Source: an uncultured Clostridia bacterium
GTDB taxonomy: Bacteria; Bacillota; Clostridia; TANB77; CAG-508
Direction: 5' to 3'
Assembly: GCA_947624405.1 (NCBI GenBank)
Contig: CANQKB010000035.1
Coordinates: 1-13,796 of the forward strand
Length of the DNA stretch: 13,796 nucleotides
Shown: piece by piece, positions 1 through 6,928 of the stretch
Position numbering within the stretch: position 1 is the first letter of the stretch
Layout of the letters: each line of letters opens with the position of its first letter
Position numbers and translations under genes: made by a program
Notes under the pieces: model-generated
What the model was told of the DNA's origin: nothing
Database searches by the model: none
What the model saw: only the letters and a program-made list of their open reading frames with translations

Positions 1-56
1 CCAAGTGAATGTAAAAACAACTATTTTACAGGCTTTGCTATTATTTATATAAAAAA

Positions 57-776
57 TTACTGACTACTTTCACCTGTTTTGTAATTTATGTTAATACCTG
101 GTTGAACATTATATACAAACACATTAAAACAAATTCCTTCTCCTTTATCTTCTACTGAATATGCTTCTATTTCAACTCCACTGGCAAGTAGATTATCGTC
201 TTTATATATTGGTGTTACTCTATATAATACATGTACATCTTCTTTACTCGAGTTTATATAGTCTGCTACTTCATTTTCAAATGGCAACATACCAGATACA
301 TTGAAATATCTTGTCCCTGTGATTAGATTTTGTTTATTTGCATCTTCGTCTGATAATTGATATCCTATCAAATGACATCTATTATATAAATATTCACCAT
401 TATATTGTTTTTGTACCCATCCCGTTGGTTTTACAGAGCTTATATCTCCTCTTTCATCTCCATCTGGAGGCATTATTTCTTTACATATGTTTGCATATGC
501 AGTGCCACATCTTCCCATTTCATCTAGTTCACTATATTTTTCAAATGCTTCCATTGTATAATCTTTTTCTTCAAAATATGGCACATTATCATTGACTGTT
601 ACATATATTTTATCAGTATATTCTGGAACATCAATTATATTTTTATAATTGACAGCTGCAATGCTTGTATTTTTTTCAATATATTCATTAATATATGTTA
701 ATAACATAATTAATAAAATAGTGATTATGCTTATTATTATTTTTTCAATTTTTTTCTTGTGTTTCTTTTTTGCCAT
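57..776 (-). CDS. Membrane-anchored DNA/RNA non-specific endonuclease
   Basis: A 239-residue protein likely to cut DNA and/or RNA outside the membrane. A Lys-rich start (residues 2-12) and one hydrophobic segment (about 12-29) suggest an N-terminal anchor with the rest outside the cell. The core carries the hallmarks of the DNA/RNA non-specific (beta-beta-alpha metal, DNA-entry type) nuclease family: NRCHLIGYQL at 132-141, where the usual DRGH appears as NRCH with catalytic His135, then Asn150 in QNLITGTRYFN, and the metal-site region FENEVADYI at 166-174. The start ATG is preceded by AAAGGA ten bases upstream. Related enzymes serve in DNA uptake, nutrient scavenging or toxicity; which applies here is unknown. 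It is divergent from tag and the two promoters mirror each other. No terminator is visible in the 56 bases left after the stop. The family call is fairly sure; the biological role is not. Confidence 0.85.
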   Translation of the reverse strand: MAKKKHKKKIEKIIISIITILLIMLLTYINEYIEKNTSIAAVNYKNIIDVPEYTDKIYVTVNDNVPYFEEKDYTMEAFEKYSELDEMGRCGTAYANICKEIMPPDGDERGDISSVKPTGWVQKQYNGEYLYNRCHLIGYQLSDEDANKQNLITGTRYFNVSGMLPFENEVADYINSSKEDVHVLYRVTPIYKDDNLLASGVEIEAYSVEDKGEGICFNVFVYNVQPGININYKTGESSQ

Positions 777-799
777 TTTTATTTCATCCTTTCATTGTC

Positions 800-828
800 A
801 TTTTATCATACCAATTATTTCTTAACAA
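800..828 (-). promoter_or_regulatory. Promoter of the endonuclease gene
   Basis: On the minus strand there is a -35 TTGTTA (828-823), a 17-bp spacer and a -10 TAAAAT (805-800) with an extended TGA just before it. Transcription would begin near 793, giving a leader of about 17 bases with AAAGGA ahead of the ATG at 776. Confidence 0.6.
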
Positions 829-841
829 GTATTTTTAAATA

Positions 842-859
842 AAAAAAGCTAGCTTTTTT
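842..859. promoter_or_regulatory. Perfect 18-bp palindrome between divergent promoters
   Basis: Six A, GCTAGC, six T: a perfect palindrome whose centre (850.5) is exactly the midpoint of the two -35 boxes (823-828 and 873-878) and of the two -10 boxes (800-805 and 896-901). Seen directly. A role as a shared operator, or as A/T-rich UP-element DNA for both promoters, is inference. It is not a terminator, because no gene ends into it and it has no loop. Confidence 0.5.
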
Positions 860-872
860 GTGAATGTTTTAA

Positions 873-901
873 TTGAATTCTGCAATTTAATATGCTATAA
901 T
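873..901 (+). promoter_or_regulatory. Promoter of tag (leaderless transcript likely)
   Basis: A -35 TTGAAT (873-878), 17-bp spacer and -10 TATAAT (896-901) preceded by extended TGC. The expected transcription start, about seven bases after the -10, falls on the ATG at 908, so the mRNA would have essentially no 5' leader. No ribosome binding site precedes that ATG. Confidence 0.65.
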
Positions 902-907
902 TTTCAC

Positions 908-1459
908 ATGAATAGATGTAAATGGGTTAATGAAAAAAATGAATTATATATAAAATATCATGATGAGGAATGGGGCGTTCCTAGTTATGATGATAATTAT
1001 TTGTTTGAAATGCTCGTTTTAGAGTCTTTTCAAGCTGGTTTGTCATGGGAATGTGTGTTAAATAAAAGAGAAAATTTTAGAAAAGCTTTTGATAATTTTG
1101 ATTTTAAAAAGATTGCTTTATATTCTGATGATAAAATTAATGAATTATTGTCTAATAAAGGCATTATTAGAAATCGTTTGAAAATTAAAGCTGTTGTTAA
1201 TAATGCTAAGATTTTTATGAATATTCAAAATGAGTTTGGTTCTTTTTGTGATTATATATGGCATTTCACAAATCGTCTTATTGTATGTAATAATGATAAT
1301 CAGGTTCGAGCTACTTCTCCTCTTTCTGATGTTGTTTCTAAGGATTTACAGAGGCGTGGAATGAAATTTGTTGGAAGTACTATTATTTATTCTTATTTAC
1401 AGGCTATTGGTATTATAAATGACCATGAATGTTCTTGTGATTGGAAAGTTTCTCATTAA
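908..1459 (+). CDS. tag: DNA-3-methyladenine glycosylase I
   Basis: A base-excision repair enzyme that removes 3-methyladenine from alkylated DNA. The 183 residues match the family's usual length of about 185-190. Visible hallmarks are MNRCKW at the start, YHDEEWGVP (17-25), LESFQAGLSW (38-47) with the conserved Glu39, and NDHECSC (171-177). The family's structural zinc ligands map to Cys4, His18, His173 and Cys177. The frame opens earlier at a GTG (860), but that start lies upstream of the -35 box, adds a non-family extension, and would be removed if transcription starts near 908; MNRCKW is therefore taken as the start. It is probably translated from a leaderless mRNA. No hairpin terminator is seen after it; the next gene has its own promoter. 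The enzyme call is confident. Confidence 0.93.
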   Translation: MNRCKWVNEKNELYIKYHDEEWGVPSYDDNYLFEMLVLESFQAGLSWECVLNKRENFRKAFDNFDFKKIALYSDDKINELLSNKGIIRNRLKIKAVVNNAKIFMNIQNEFGSFCDYIWHFTNRLIVCNNDNQVRATSPLSDVVSKDLQRRGMKFVGSTIIYSYLQAIGIINDHECSCDWKVSH

Positions 1460-1530
1460 TTTTTATATTCTGGTAAATATTATAAACTCCTCTATTTTTC
1501 TATGTTTTGCTTGTTTTCTGTGTTCTAAAT

Positions 1531-1559
1531 TTGCCAAAATGAAAAAATTGTGCTATAAT
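1531..1559 (+). promoter_or_regulatory. Promoter of the unknown membrane-anchored protein gene
   Basis: A -35 TTGCCA (1531-1536), 17-bp spacer and -10 TATAAT (1554-1559) with extended TGC. Transcription would start near 1566, leaving a leader of about 75-80 bases before the gene at 1644. The block TGCTATAAT is the same as in the tag promoter. Confidence 0.65.
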
Positions 1560-1643
1560 ATATGTATATTAAATGTTCGGGCAATCCAAAGAAAAAAGAT
1601 GTAATTTTATTTAGATTATGTTTAGAAAGGAACGGTGGTAATT

Positions 1644-2321
1644 ATGAAGAAACATAGAATTTTGAAGATTTTTTTACTTATTCTTTTACTCATTTTAGTA
1701 CTTTTTATTATACATACTGTTAGAAATTATATTATTATAAGTAATATTTATGAAAAAGAGTTACCTATTCTTGATAAGGATAATTTCACTTATACAAAGA
1801 AAATGTATAATGAAGATGAACCTGATAAAATAACGGATTTTAAAGGTTACAAAAAAGGCAATTATATAGCTGTTGTATCAACTTATCCTGACCGAACTCT
1901 AATTATTTGGAATGATACTGAGGCTAACGAACAAATAATGCTTATACCAACGACTTTAAATGCAATAGTAACACATGATTCAGCAACTATAATTTTTATT
2001 CCTTTAGTTCTTGGTACTTCGACAGATAATGCTTTTGGACCAAAACTGATTCTTGCAATGAGTTCTTTAATTACCTCTGAAAAGGTAAATGAACAAGATT
2101 GCTATTGTTTAAATGCTTATCGCTTATTCTCTTCTCCTGATAATAAGTCTTGGGTTAATAAAGATACTGGCATAGTTATAAAACAAGAAAATGGGTATAA
2201 AGAAATTGAGGGTAAAAAATATTATTCTATTTTCGAATTAACAGATTATAGTTTTGATACTGTAACTGATGATGACGTTACTAAACCTAGTTTGACTGGC
2301 TATAAAGTTACTGAGTCTTAA
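1644..2321 (+). CDS. Unrecognised membrane-anchored extracytoplasmic protein
   Basis: A 225-residue protein I cannot assign to a family with confidence. Lys/Arg at the start (MKKHRILK) leads into a long hydrophobic run (about 8-29) with no lipobox cysteine, so it is probably an uncleaved anchor with the rest outside the cell. The C-terminal part has alternating beta-type segments: SWVNKDTGIVIKQENGYKEI, then YYSIFELTDYSFDTVTDDDV and a final GYKVTES. This 'W-x-NKDTG...' and 'Y-x-FDTVTDDD' pattern resembles the half-barrel of LolA-like proteins of Clostridia, but that is an inference. The start is placed at ATG 1644 because GGTGG lies five bases upstream; the GTG at 1635 in the same frame is too close to AAAGGA. 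It has its own promoter and ends in a two-way terminator, so it is a single-gene unit. Confidence 0.6.
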   Translation: MKKHRILKIFLLILLLILVLFIIHTVRNYIIISNIYEKELPILDKDNFTYTKKMYNEDEPDKITDFKGYKKGNYIAVVSTYPDRTLIIWNDTEANEQIMLIPTTLNAIVTHDSATIIFIPLVLGTSTDNAFGPKLILAMSSLITSEKVNEQDCYCLNAYRLFSSPDNKSWVNKDTGIVIKQENGYKEIEGKKYYSIFELTDYSFDTVTDDDVTKPSLTGYKVTES

Positions 2322-2351
2322 TCAAAATAGTCTTTTATACAAAATTAAAAT

Positions 2352-2373
2352 ATGGGCAGGTTTTTCTGCCCAT
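2352..2373. terminator. Two-way intrinsic terminator between convergent genes
   Basis: Stem ATGGGCAG (2352-2359) pairs perfectly with CTGCCCAT (2366-2373) around a six-base loop. A T-rich tract follows on the plus strand (TTATCTTTTTCTTTC) and a T-rich ATTTTAATTTT follows on the minus strand. It directly abuts the stop codon of the short-chain dehydrogenase, so it can end both that operon and the gene at 1644-2321. Confidence 0.85.
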
Positions 2374-3117
2374 TTATCTTTTTCTTTCTTGCATATGATA
2401 TACTACCTTACTTGTTATATTATTAGGTGAAATTTTTGACATTGCTCTTGCTATTTTTATTTTCAGACCTGGTACTATTAAAAATTTTTCTTTTAACATT
2501 TGATTTATTGCATACTTTGCAACATATTCACTACTAAATGATGGCAATTTAAAGCGTACTCCTGCCACATTATTAAAGTTTGTATTTACTGGTCCTGGGC
2601 ATAATATGCTTATTTTTACATTTGATTTTTTCTTTTTTAATTCTTCTCTAATTCCTTCTGAAAGCCTTACCACATATGATTTTGATGCATAATATGCACA
2701 CATTAATGGTCCTGGCATAAATCCTGCTATTGAACCTACATTTAATATATGCCCTTTATTTTCCTTAACCATATCTTGCAAATATAGTTTTGTTAAAATA
2801 TGGACTGCTGTTACATTTGTATTTATTAAGTCAATTTCTTTTTCTAAATCTGTTTCAATAAATTCACCAAATGTTCCAAATCCTGCATTATTTATAAGTA
2901 TATCTACATTTCCTGTAATTTCATGCAGTTTTTTACAATTTTCCGTATTTGATAAATCCATTACAATTATTTGGATTTTTCCTTTTAAGCTATTTTTTAC
3001 TTCTTTTAGTCTTTCTTCATCTCTTGCAACTAAAATTAATTCATATCCTTTTTCAGCAAGTATTCTAGCCATATCTCTACCTATCCCTGAAGATGCTCCA
3101 GTAATCAAAGCTTTCAT
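2374..3117 (-). CDS. Short-chain dehydrogenase/reductase (SDR), NAD(P)-dependent
   Basis: A 247-residue classical SDR oxidoreductase of unknown substrate. It has the cofactor-binding TGASSGIG at 6-13, NNAG at 76-79, a catalytic Ser129 in VGSIAG, Tyr142 and Lys146 in the YxxxK motif (YYASK), and PG at 174-175. Arg32 after the second strand (LVARDEERL) suggests NADP(H) preference, an inference from family behaviour. The start has GGAGG four bases upstream, overlapping the pyrD stop region; the gap to pyrD is only 10 bases, so it is the last gene of the pyrimidine operon and ends in a hairpin terminator. No SDR is needed for UMP synthesis, so it may simply share the transcript. Family call secure, substrate unknown. 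Confidence 0.88.
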   Translation of the reverse strand: MKALITGASSGIGRDMARILAEKGYELILVARDEERLKEVKNSLKGKIQIIVMDLSNTENCKKLHEITGNVDILINNAGFGTFGEFIETDLEKEIDLINTNVTAVHILTKLYLQDMVKENKGHILNVGSIAGFMPGPLMCAYYASKSYVVRLSEGIREELKKKKSNVKISILCPGPVNTNFNNVAGVRFKLPSFSSEYVAKYAINQMLKEKFLIVPGLKIKIARAMSKISPNNITSKVVYHMQERKR

Positions 3118-3127
3118 AAATCCTCCA

Positions 3128-4054
3128 TTAGTTCATTTGAACTTTTCCAATAATACTATTTATATCTTCTATATTATGTCTTTTCATATATTGTTCTATA
3201 CCTTCTATTGCTTTTATTGATGTTTCTGGTTCAAGGAAGTTGCCTGTTCCTATTGATATTGCTGTTGCTCCTGCTAGCATAAATTCTATTACATCTTCTC
3301 CTGTTGTGATTCCTCCAAGTCCCAATATTGGTATTTTTACTGCTTGTGCAACTTGATATACCATTCTTACTGCTATTGGTTTTATTGCAGGTCCTGATAG
3401 TCCTCCAGTATTATTTCCTAGTTTTGGTCTTTTGGTTTCTATATCTATTGCCATTGCTGTAAATGTATTTATTAATGATACAGCATCTGCTCCTGCTTCT
3501 TCTGCAGCTTTTGCTGGTATTGTTATATCTGTTACATTTGGTGTTAATTTTATTATCAATGGTTTGTCTGTTAATACTTTCCTACATGCAGTCGTAATTT
3601 CTTTTACTCCTTCATATGTTGTACCAAAAGCCATACAACCAGCACATACATTTGGACATGATAGATTTAATTCAACTCCATCAATGTCTAATTTGTTTAA
3701 AACTTCACATACATTTACATAGTCTTGTACTGTTCCTCCAACACCACCAAATGCATTTACAATTATTGCTGTATCAAATTTTTTTAAGAATGGCAAGTCA
3801 TTATCTATGAAATGTTCTACTCCTGGATTTTCTAGTCCTATTGCATTCATCATTCCTGCTGTTGTTTCACATACTCTTGGTGGTTTATTTCCGTATTTAG
3901 GCATATATGATATTCCTTTTGTTATGACTGCACCTAATTTGCTTAAATCAAAAAATTCACTATATTCTCTTCCATATCCAAATGTTCCTGATGCTACAGT
4001 TACAGGATTTTTCATTTTTATTCCTGCCAAATTTATTTCTGTATTCATATACAT
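3128..4054 (-). CDS. pyrD: Dihydroorotate dehydrogenase B, catalytic subunit
   Basis: Oxidises dihydroorotate to orotate, the fourth step of UMP synthesis, using FMN. The 308 residues fit the class 1B enzyme. Visible features: ASGTFGYG (21-28), NAIGLENPG (70-78), NAFGG (100-104), ELNLSCPNV (128-136) with Cys133 as the class 1 active-site base, a lysine in IIKLTPN (167-173), LINTF (194-198), and the FMN phosphate loops GLGGI (245-249) and IGTGNF (268-273). A class 1B enzyme works with PyrK, which is encoded two genes upstream. AAGGAG lies before the start; ATG at 4054 and the third-codon ATG at 4048 are both possible. It is 8 bases after the radical SAM gene and 10 bases before the SDR gene, so it is cotranscribed with them. 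Very confident call. Confidence 0.95.
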   Translation of the reverse strand: MYMNTEINLAGIKMKNPVTVASGTFGYGREYSEFFDLSKLGAVITKGISYMPKYGNKPPRVCETTAGMMNAIGLENPGVEHFIDNDLPFLKKFDTAIIVNAFGGVGGTVQDYVNVCEVLNKLDIDGVELNLSCPNVCAGCMAFGTTYEGVKEITTACRKVLTDKPLIIKLTPNVTDITIPAKAAEEAGADAVSLINTFTAMAIDIETKRPKLGNNTGGLSGPAIKPIAVRMVYQVAQAVKIPILGLGGITTGEDVIEFMLAGATAISIGTGNFLEPETSIKAIEGIEQYMKRHNIEDINSIIGKVQMN

Positions 4055-4062
4055 TCATCTCC

Positions 4063-5046
4063 TTATATTTCTACCCATGGGCATTTTTTGTAATTGTTTT
4101 TTACATCTTGATATAATTCTGACTTCATTGCTTCTTCTATTGATGTTTCAAAATAGTTTCCATATTTTCTAGTGTCTCCTGCACAAACTGTAATATCTCC
4201 ATTTGTTGTTAGGTATAAATTTACTCCTGGTACACTACAATCTCCTATTACTAGCAATGGGAGTTTTGCTTTCCATTCTACATTTAATTCTTTTTTGTCA
4301 AATTCAGCACATTTTTTATATAAATTTAATAATTTTTCTTGTGAAATAGCTAGTTCTGGAAATTTCTCTCCTAAACCTTGCTTTCTATACATCATAATAT
4401 GTGGTACTATTTCATTTTTTCTTGCCCATTTAAAAATGTCAAATACTTCATCATAATTGTATGAATTTACTACACATTGGATTCCTAATCTTCTTTCTTG
4501 TGCTAATCCATTTTCTTTTAATTTTTGGATGTTATTCATCATTTTGTTATAAGATCCTTTTGTATTCGTTAGATAATCATTTGTTTCTGGTTTCATACCA
4601 TACAATTTACCACATACAAATAGATTCTTTATTCTTTTAAATGCTTGTATTTGTTCATCTGTTATATCATATAAATTAGTGAATATCGTCATCGTTCCAC
4701 CTAATTTACTAGTTTCTTCTAAAATATTAACTAATTCTTTATTTAGTGTTGGTTCTCCTTCACTTACAAAGTAATAATTCATTAATTCTGGCTTATATGC
4801 ATATTTAGATGCTTCTGCTAGAAATTTTCTTACAATTTCATTTGTTACATTCTTTTTCTCTCTATATCTTGTTCCACAACCTGTAAAACAAAATATACAG
4901 TTCATATTACATTCGTTATTTGTTTCCCCTCCTGGAATTGCAACCGCAACTCTTAGTAGTTTATTTTGTTTTTTACATTCTTCTATATCTTCTTTTGTCC
5001 AATAATTTCCATATACTACTGGAGTTTTTTCTTGTTTTAATATCAT
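4063..5046 (-). CDS. Radical SAM protein with SPASM/twitch-like C-terminus
   Basis: A 327-residue radical S-adenosylmethionine enzyme of unknown substrate. The 4Fe-4S motif CxxxCxxC is at Cys46, Cys50 and Cys53 (ECNMNCIFCF), with a further Cys57. The SAM-binding 'GEP'-type motif is SEGEPTL (95-101), followed by a conserved-looking IFTN strand (121-124). Near the C-terminus Cys270, then GVNLYLTTNGDITVC ending in Cys288, then Cys322, resembles the twitch/SPASM pattern that holds an auxiliary iron-sulfur cluster; that reading is an inference. GGAGG lies upstream of the ATG. It sits 11 bases after pyrK and 8 bases before pyrD, between the genes of two subunits of one enzyme, so its expression is tied to pyrimidine synthesis. 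Possible roles include peptide or nucleotide modification or enzyme maturation; none can be chosen. Confidence 0.85.
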   Translation of the reverse strand: MILKQEKTPVVYGNYWTKEDIEECKKQNKLLRVAVAIPGGETNNECNMNCIFCFTGCGTRYREKKNVTNEIVRKFLAEASKYAYKPELMNYYFVSEGEPTLNKELVNILEETSKLGGTMTIFTNLYDITDEQIQAFKRIKNLFVCGKLYGMKPETNDYLTNTKGSYNKMMNNIQKLKENGLAQERRLGIQCVVNSYNYDEVFDIFKWARKNEIVPHIMMYRKQGLGEKFPELAISQEKLLNLYKKCAEFDKKELNVEWKAKLPLLVIGDCSVPGVNLYLTTNGDITVCAGDTRKYGNYFETSIEEAMKSELYQDVKNNYKKCPWVEI

Positions 5047-5057
5047 TTATTTACCTC

Positions 5058-5831
5058 CTATATTTTTACTAAATTTGCATCAAATACTGGTCCATTTTTG
5101 CAAACATAAAAATATTGAGAAGGTTCTTCATTTTTTCTTACTGCACAGCCAAGACACACTCCAATTCCACATGCCATTTTTTCTTCTAATGATATTTGAC
5201 ATGGTATATTTTTTTCTTTGCTAAGTTCTTGCACTGCTTTTAACATTGGAAGTGGTCCACATGCATATATTGCATCTATTTTTTCTTTTTCTATATCTTC
5301 TTTTAAGAAATTTATTGCAAATCCTTTTTCTCCGTATGTTCCATCATCTGTTGTAAGTACGAATTTATCTGATATTTTTTTGTATTCTTCTTCTAAGATT
5401 ACTAATTCTTTATTCCTGAATCCTAAGTACATATTAATTTTTGCATTATTTTTTGCTTGTTTTGCAAGTTCATATAGAGGAAATATTCCTATTCCTCCCC
5501 CTATTATTGCTATATTTTTCTTATCTTCAAATTTGAATATTCCTTCTCCTAAAGGTCCTATTATATCTATAATATCTCCTTCTTGTTTTTGACTTAGTAT
5601 TGTTGTGCCTTTTTTCTTTACTTGAAATACAAATTCTATGATATCTCCTTCTATATTATGGATGCTAATAGGTCTTCTAAGTAATGGATCAACACCTTCT
5701 GTTACTCTTATTTCAATAAATTGTCCTGGTTTTGAAATTTTTGCAATTTCTTTTGCTTCTATTGAAAATTTAAAAATGTCGTCTTTCAATTTTTCAGTTT
5801 TTACTAATTTACATTTAGTATGTACTGGCAT
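5058..5831 (-). CDS. pyrK: Dihydroorotate dehydrogenase B, electron-transfer subunit
   Basis: Passes electrons from the PyrD FMN through a 2Fe-2S cluster and FAD to NAD+. The 257 residues match the family. It shows the FAD-binding RRPISI (52-57), the NAD-domain loop GGGIG (111-115), CGPLPML (191-197), and four cluster cysteines in the C-terminal part: Cys221, Cys226 and Cys229 (CGIGVCLGC), then Cys244. The ATG directly abuts the pyrF stop codon, with AAAGGAGG inside the end of pyrF, so translation of the two is probably coupled. It ends in TAG, the only non-TAA stop among the genes here. PyrK is usually next to pyrD; here a radical SAM gene separates them. Very confident call. Confidence 0.95.
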   Translation of the reverse strand: MPVHTKCKLVKTEKLKDDIFKFSIEAKEIAKISKPGQFIEIRVTEGVDPLLRRPISIHNIEGDIIEFVFQVKKKGTTILSQKQEGDIIDIIGPLGEGIFKFEDKKNIAIIGGGIGIFPLYELAKQAKNNAKINMYLGFRNKELVILEEEYKKISDKFVLTTDDGTYGEKGFAINFLKEDIEKEKIDAIYACGPLPMLKAVQELSKEKNIPCQISLEEKMACGIGVCLGCAVRKNEEPSQYFYVCKNGPVFDANLVKI

Positions 5832-6767
5832 TTATTTTCCTCCTTTTAAACTTGTATTTAATTCTTCCTTCATTCTTATTGCTTCTGCTCTTGTTGCTTT
5901 TGCAAATTCTTTTTCTGTGTATTTTTCTTTCCATTTTTCTGATTTATATGCACACATTAAACTCCTTGAAGCATTTACTATTCCTCCAATTCCATTTTCA
6001 TCAAATCCAAGTGCTATATCTTCTGCTTTTCCTCCTTGTGCTCCATAACCTGGTATTAGGAAAAATGCATGTGGCATTTCTTTTCTTAATATTTGAAGTT
6101 CATGTGGATATGTTGCACCTACTACTGATGAAATACTACTGTATCCATGTTTGCCTATTAAGTCTTTTCCCCATTCATTTACGAGTTTTGCAACTTTTAT
6201 GTATATTTTTTCTCCATCTTCTGTTACTAAATCTTGTAATTCTCCTGATGATTTATTTGATGTTTTTACAAGTACAAATATTCCTTTACCATATTTTTTA
6301 CAGTCTTCTACAAAGGGTTGTATTCCATCTGTTCCAAGGTATGGGTTTACTGTTACAAAGTCTACATCAAATATGCTTTGTTTTATTTCACCTATTGTTG
6401 TTTTTCCTATTGCTGCATTTGAATATGCTGCTGCTGTTGTTCCTATATCTCCTCTTTTCATATCTGCAATTACTATCATTCCTTTTTGTTTTGCATATCT
6501 ACATGTTTCTTCAAATGCTTTCATTCCTGGTACTCCAAACATTTCATAAAAAGCAATTTGTGGTTTTACTGCTGGCACTATATCACAAGTTTCGTCTATT
6601 AATGCTTTATTAAATTCTACAATTGCTTTTGATATGTCCTCTAAGCTTGTACCATATTTTGATTTTATACATTCTGGTATTATATCATATCTTGGATCTA
6701 ATCCCATTACTGTTGGATTATCTTTTTCAATTATTTTTTCTATTAGTTGGTCTATTGCGTTTTCCAT
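5832..6767 (-). CDS. pyrF: Orotidine 5'-phosphate decarboxylase, type 2
   Basis: Removes CO2 from orotidine monophosphate to give UMP, the last step of the pathway. The 311-residue length and TVMGLDPRYD near the start mark the longer type 2 subfamily rather than the ~230-residue type 1. The catalytic block is ADMKRGDIGTTAAAYS (101-116), with the Asp-Lys-x-x-Asp charge network at Asp102, Lys104 and Asp107. Other family features are VKPQIAFYE (68-76) and LIPGYGAQGG in the C-terminal phosphate-binding half. The ATG at 6767 follows AAGGAAAGAGAG. A 161-bp gap with inverted repeats and a possible promoter separates it from pyrC. Very confident call. Confidence 0.94.
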   Translation of the reverse strand: MENAIDQLIEKIIEKDNPTVMGLDPRYDIIPECIKSKYGTSLEDISKAIVEFNKALIDETCDIVPAVKPQIAFYEMFGVPGMKAFEETCRYAKQKGMIVIADMKRGDIGTTAAAYSNAAIGKTTIGEIKQSIFDVDFVTVNPYLGTDGIQPFVEDCKKYGKGIFVLVKTSNKSSGELQDLVTEDGEKIYIKVAKLVNEWGKDLIGKHGYSSISSVVGATYPHELQILRKEMPHAFFLIPGYGAQGGKAEDIALGFDENGIGGIVNASRSLMCAYKSEKWKEKYTEKEFAKATRAEAIRMKEELNTSLKGGK

Positions 6768-6799
6768 TTTTGCTCTCTTTCCTTTCCAAGGTTCAAATC

Positions 6800-6889
6800 A
6801 AGGTTGAAAAAGATTTGTATACCAATAAACGTATAAGTTGTTGATTCTTCTACAAATTTTAGTGTATCAACATGCTTTTTTTCAACCTT
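6800..6889 (-). promoter_or_regulatory. Inverted-repeat element upstream of pyrF (possible cis-regulatory RNA or operator)
   Basis: A 12-bp perfect inverted repeat (6800-6811 with 6878-6889, minus-strand arms AAGGTTGAAAAA and TTTTTCAACCTT) encloses two smaller hairpins: 6839-6845 with 6866-6872 (7 bp, 20-base loop) and 6818-6822 with 6831-6835 (5 bp, 8-base loop). Read as RNA on the pyrF strand this makes a three-way-junction-like fold. A second partner, TTTGAACCTT, just before the pyrF ribosome binding site (6788-6797) could pair with the same first arm with one mismatch, suggesting alternative structures. I do not recognise it as a PyrR site or any known riboswitch. Structure seen; function inferred. 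Confidence 0.4.
6856..6885 (-). promoter_or_regulatory. Candidate internal promoter for pyrF
   Basis: On the minus strand there is a TTGAAA (6885-6880), an 18-bp spacer and TAAAAT (6861-6856), placing a start near 6849, some 80 bases before pyrF. The -35 box overlaps one arm of the long inverted repeat, so a protein bound to the repeat could block it. If this promoter is used, the first arm is not in the transcript and the RNA-fold reading applies only to read-through from pyrC. Confidence 0.4.
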
Positions 6890-6928
6890 TTTCCGTTATT
6901 TCAAATTGCAACCTATTTTTATTTGAAT

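Noticed and set aside
11..29. GTAAAA...TTTTAC inverted repeat after the endonuclease stop
   Set aside because: Only six weak A/T-rich pairs and no clear T-run in the gene's direction, so it is not called a terminator.
860..907. GTG start extending Tag by 16 residues
   Set aside because: It lies upstream of the -35 box, and the extension does not fit the family, which begins with the zinc-ligand segment MNRCKW.
1419..1604. Plus-strand 61-codon frame with a hydrophobic stretch after tag
   Set aside because: It overlaps the end of tag, has no ribosome binding site, runs through the next promoter, and its composition is what AT-rich DNA gives by chance.
5638..6048. Plus-strand frame spanning the pyrF-pyrK junction, with similar ones opposite pyrD, pyrC and htrA
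   Set aside because: All are antisense to confident genes, with Ser/Phe/Leu-rich translations typical of shadows.
5852..6613. 253-codon plus-strand frame opposite pyrF, rich in Leu and Phe
   Set aside because: It is an antisense shadow created by the codon bias of pyrF; it has no motif and no binding site, while pyrF is certain.
6768..6928. PyrR attenuator or purine-type riboswitch before pyrF
   Set aside because: The three-way layout invites the comparison, but I find neither the PyrR loop consensus nor the conserved purine-aptamer core bases.
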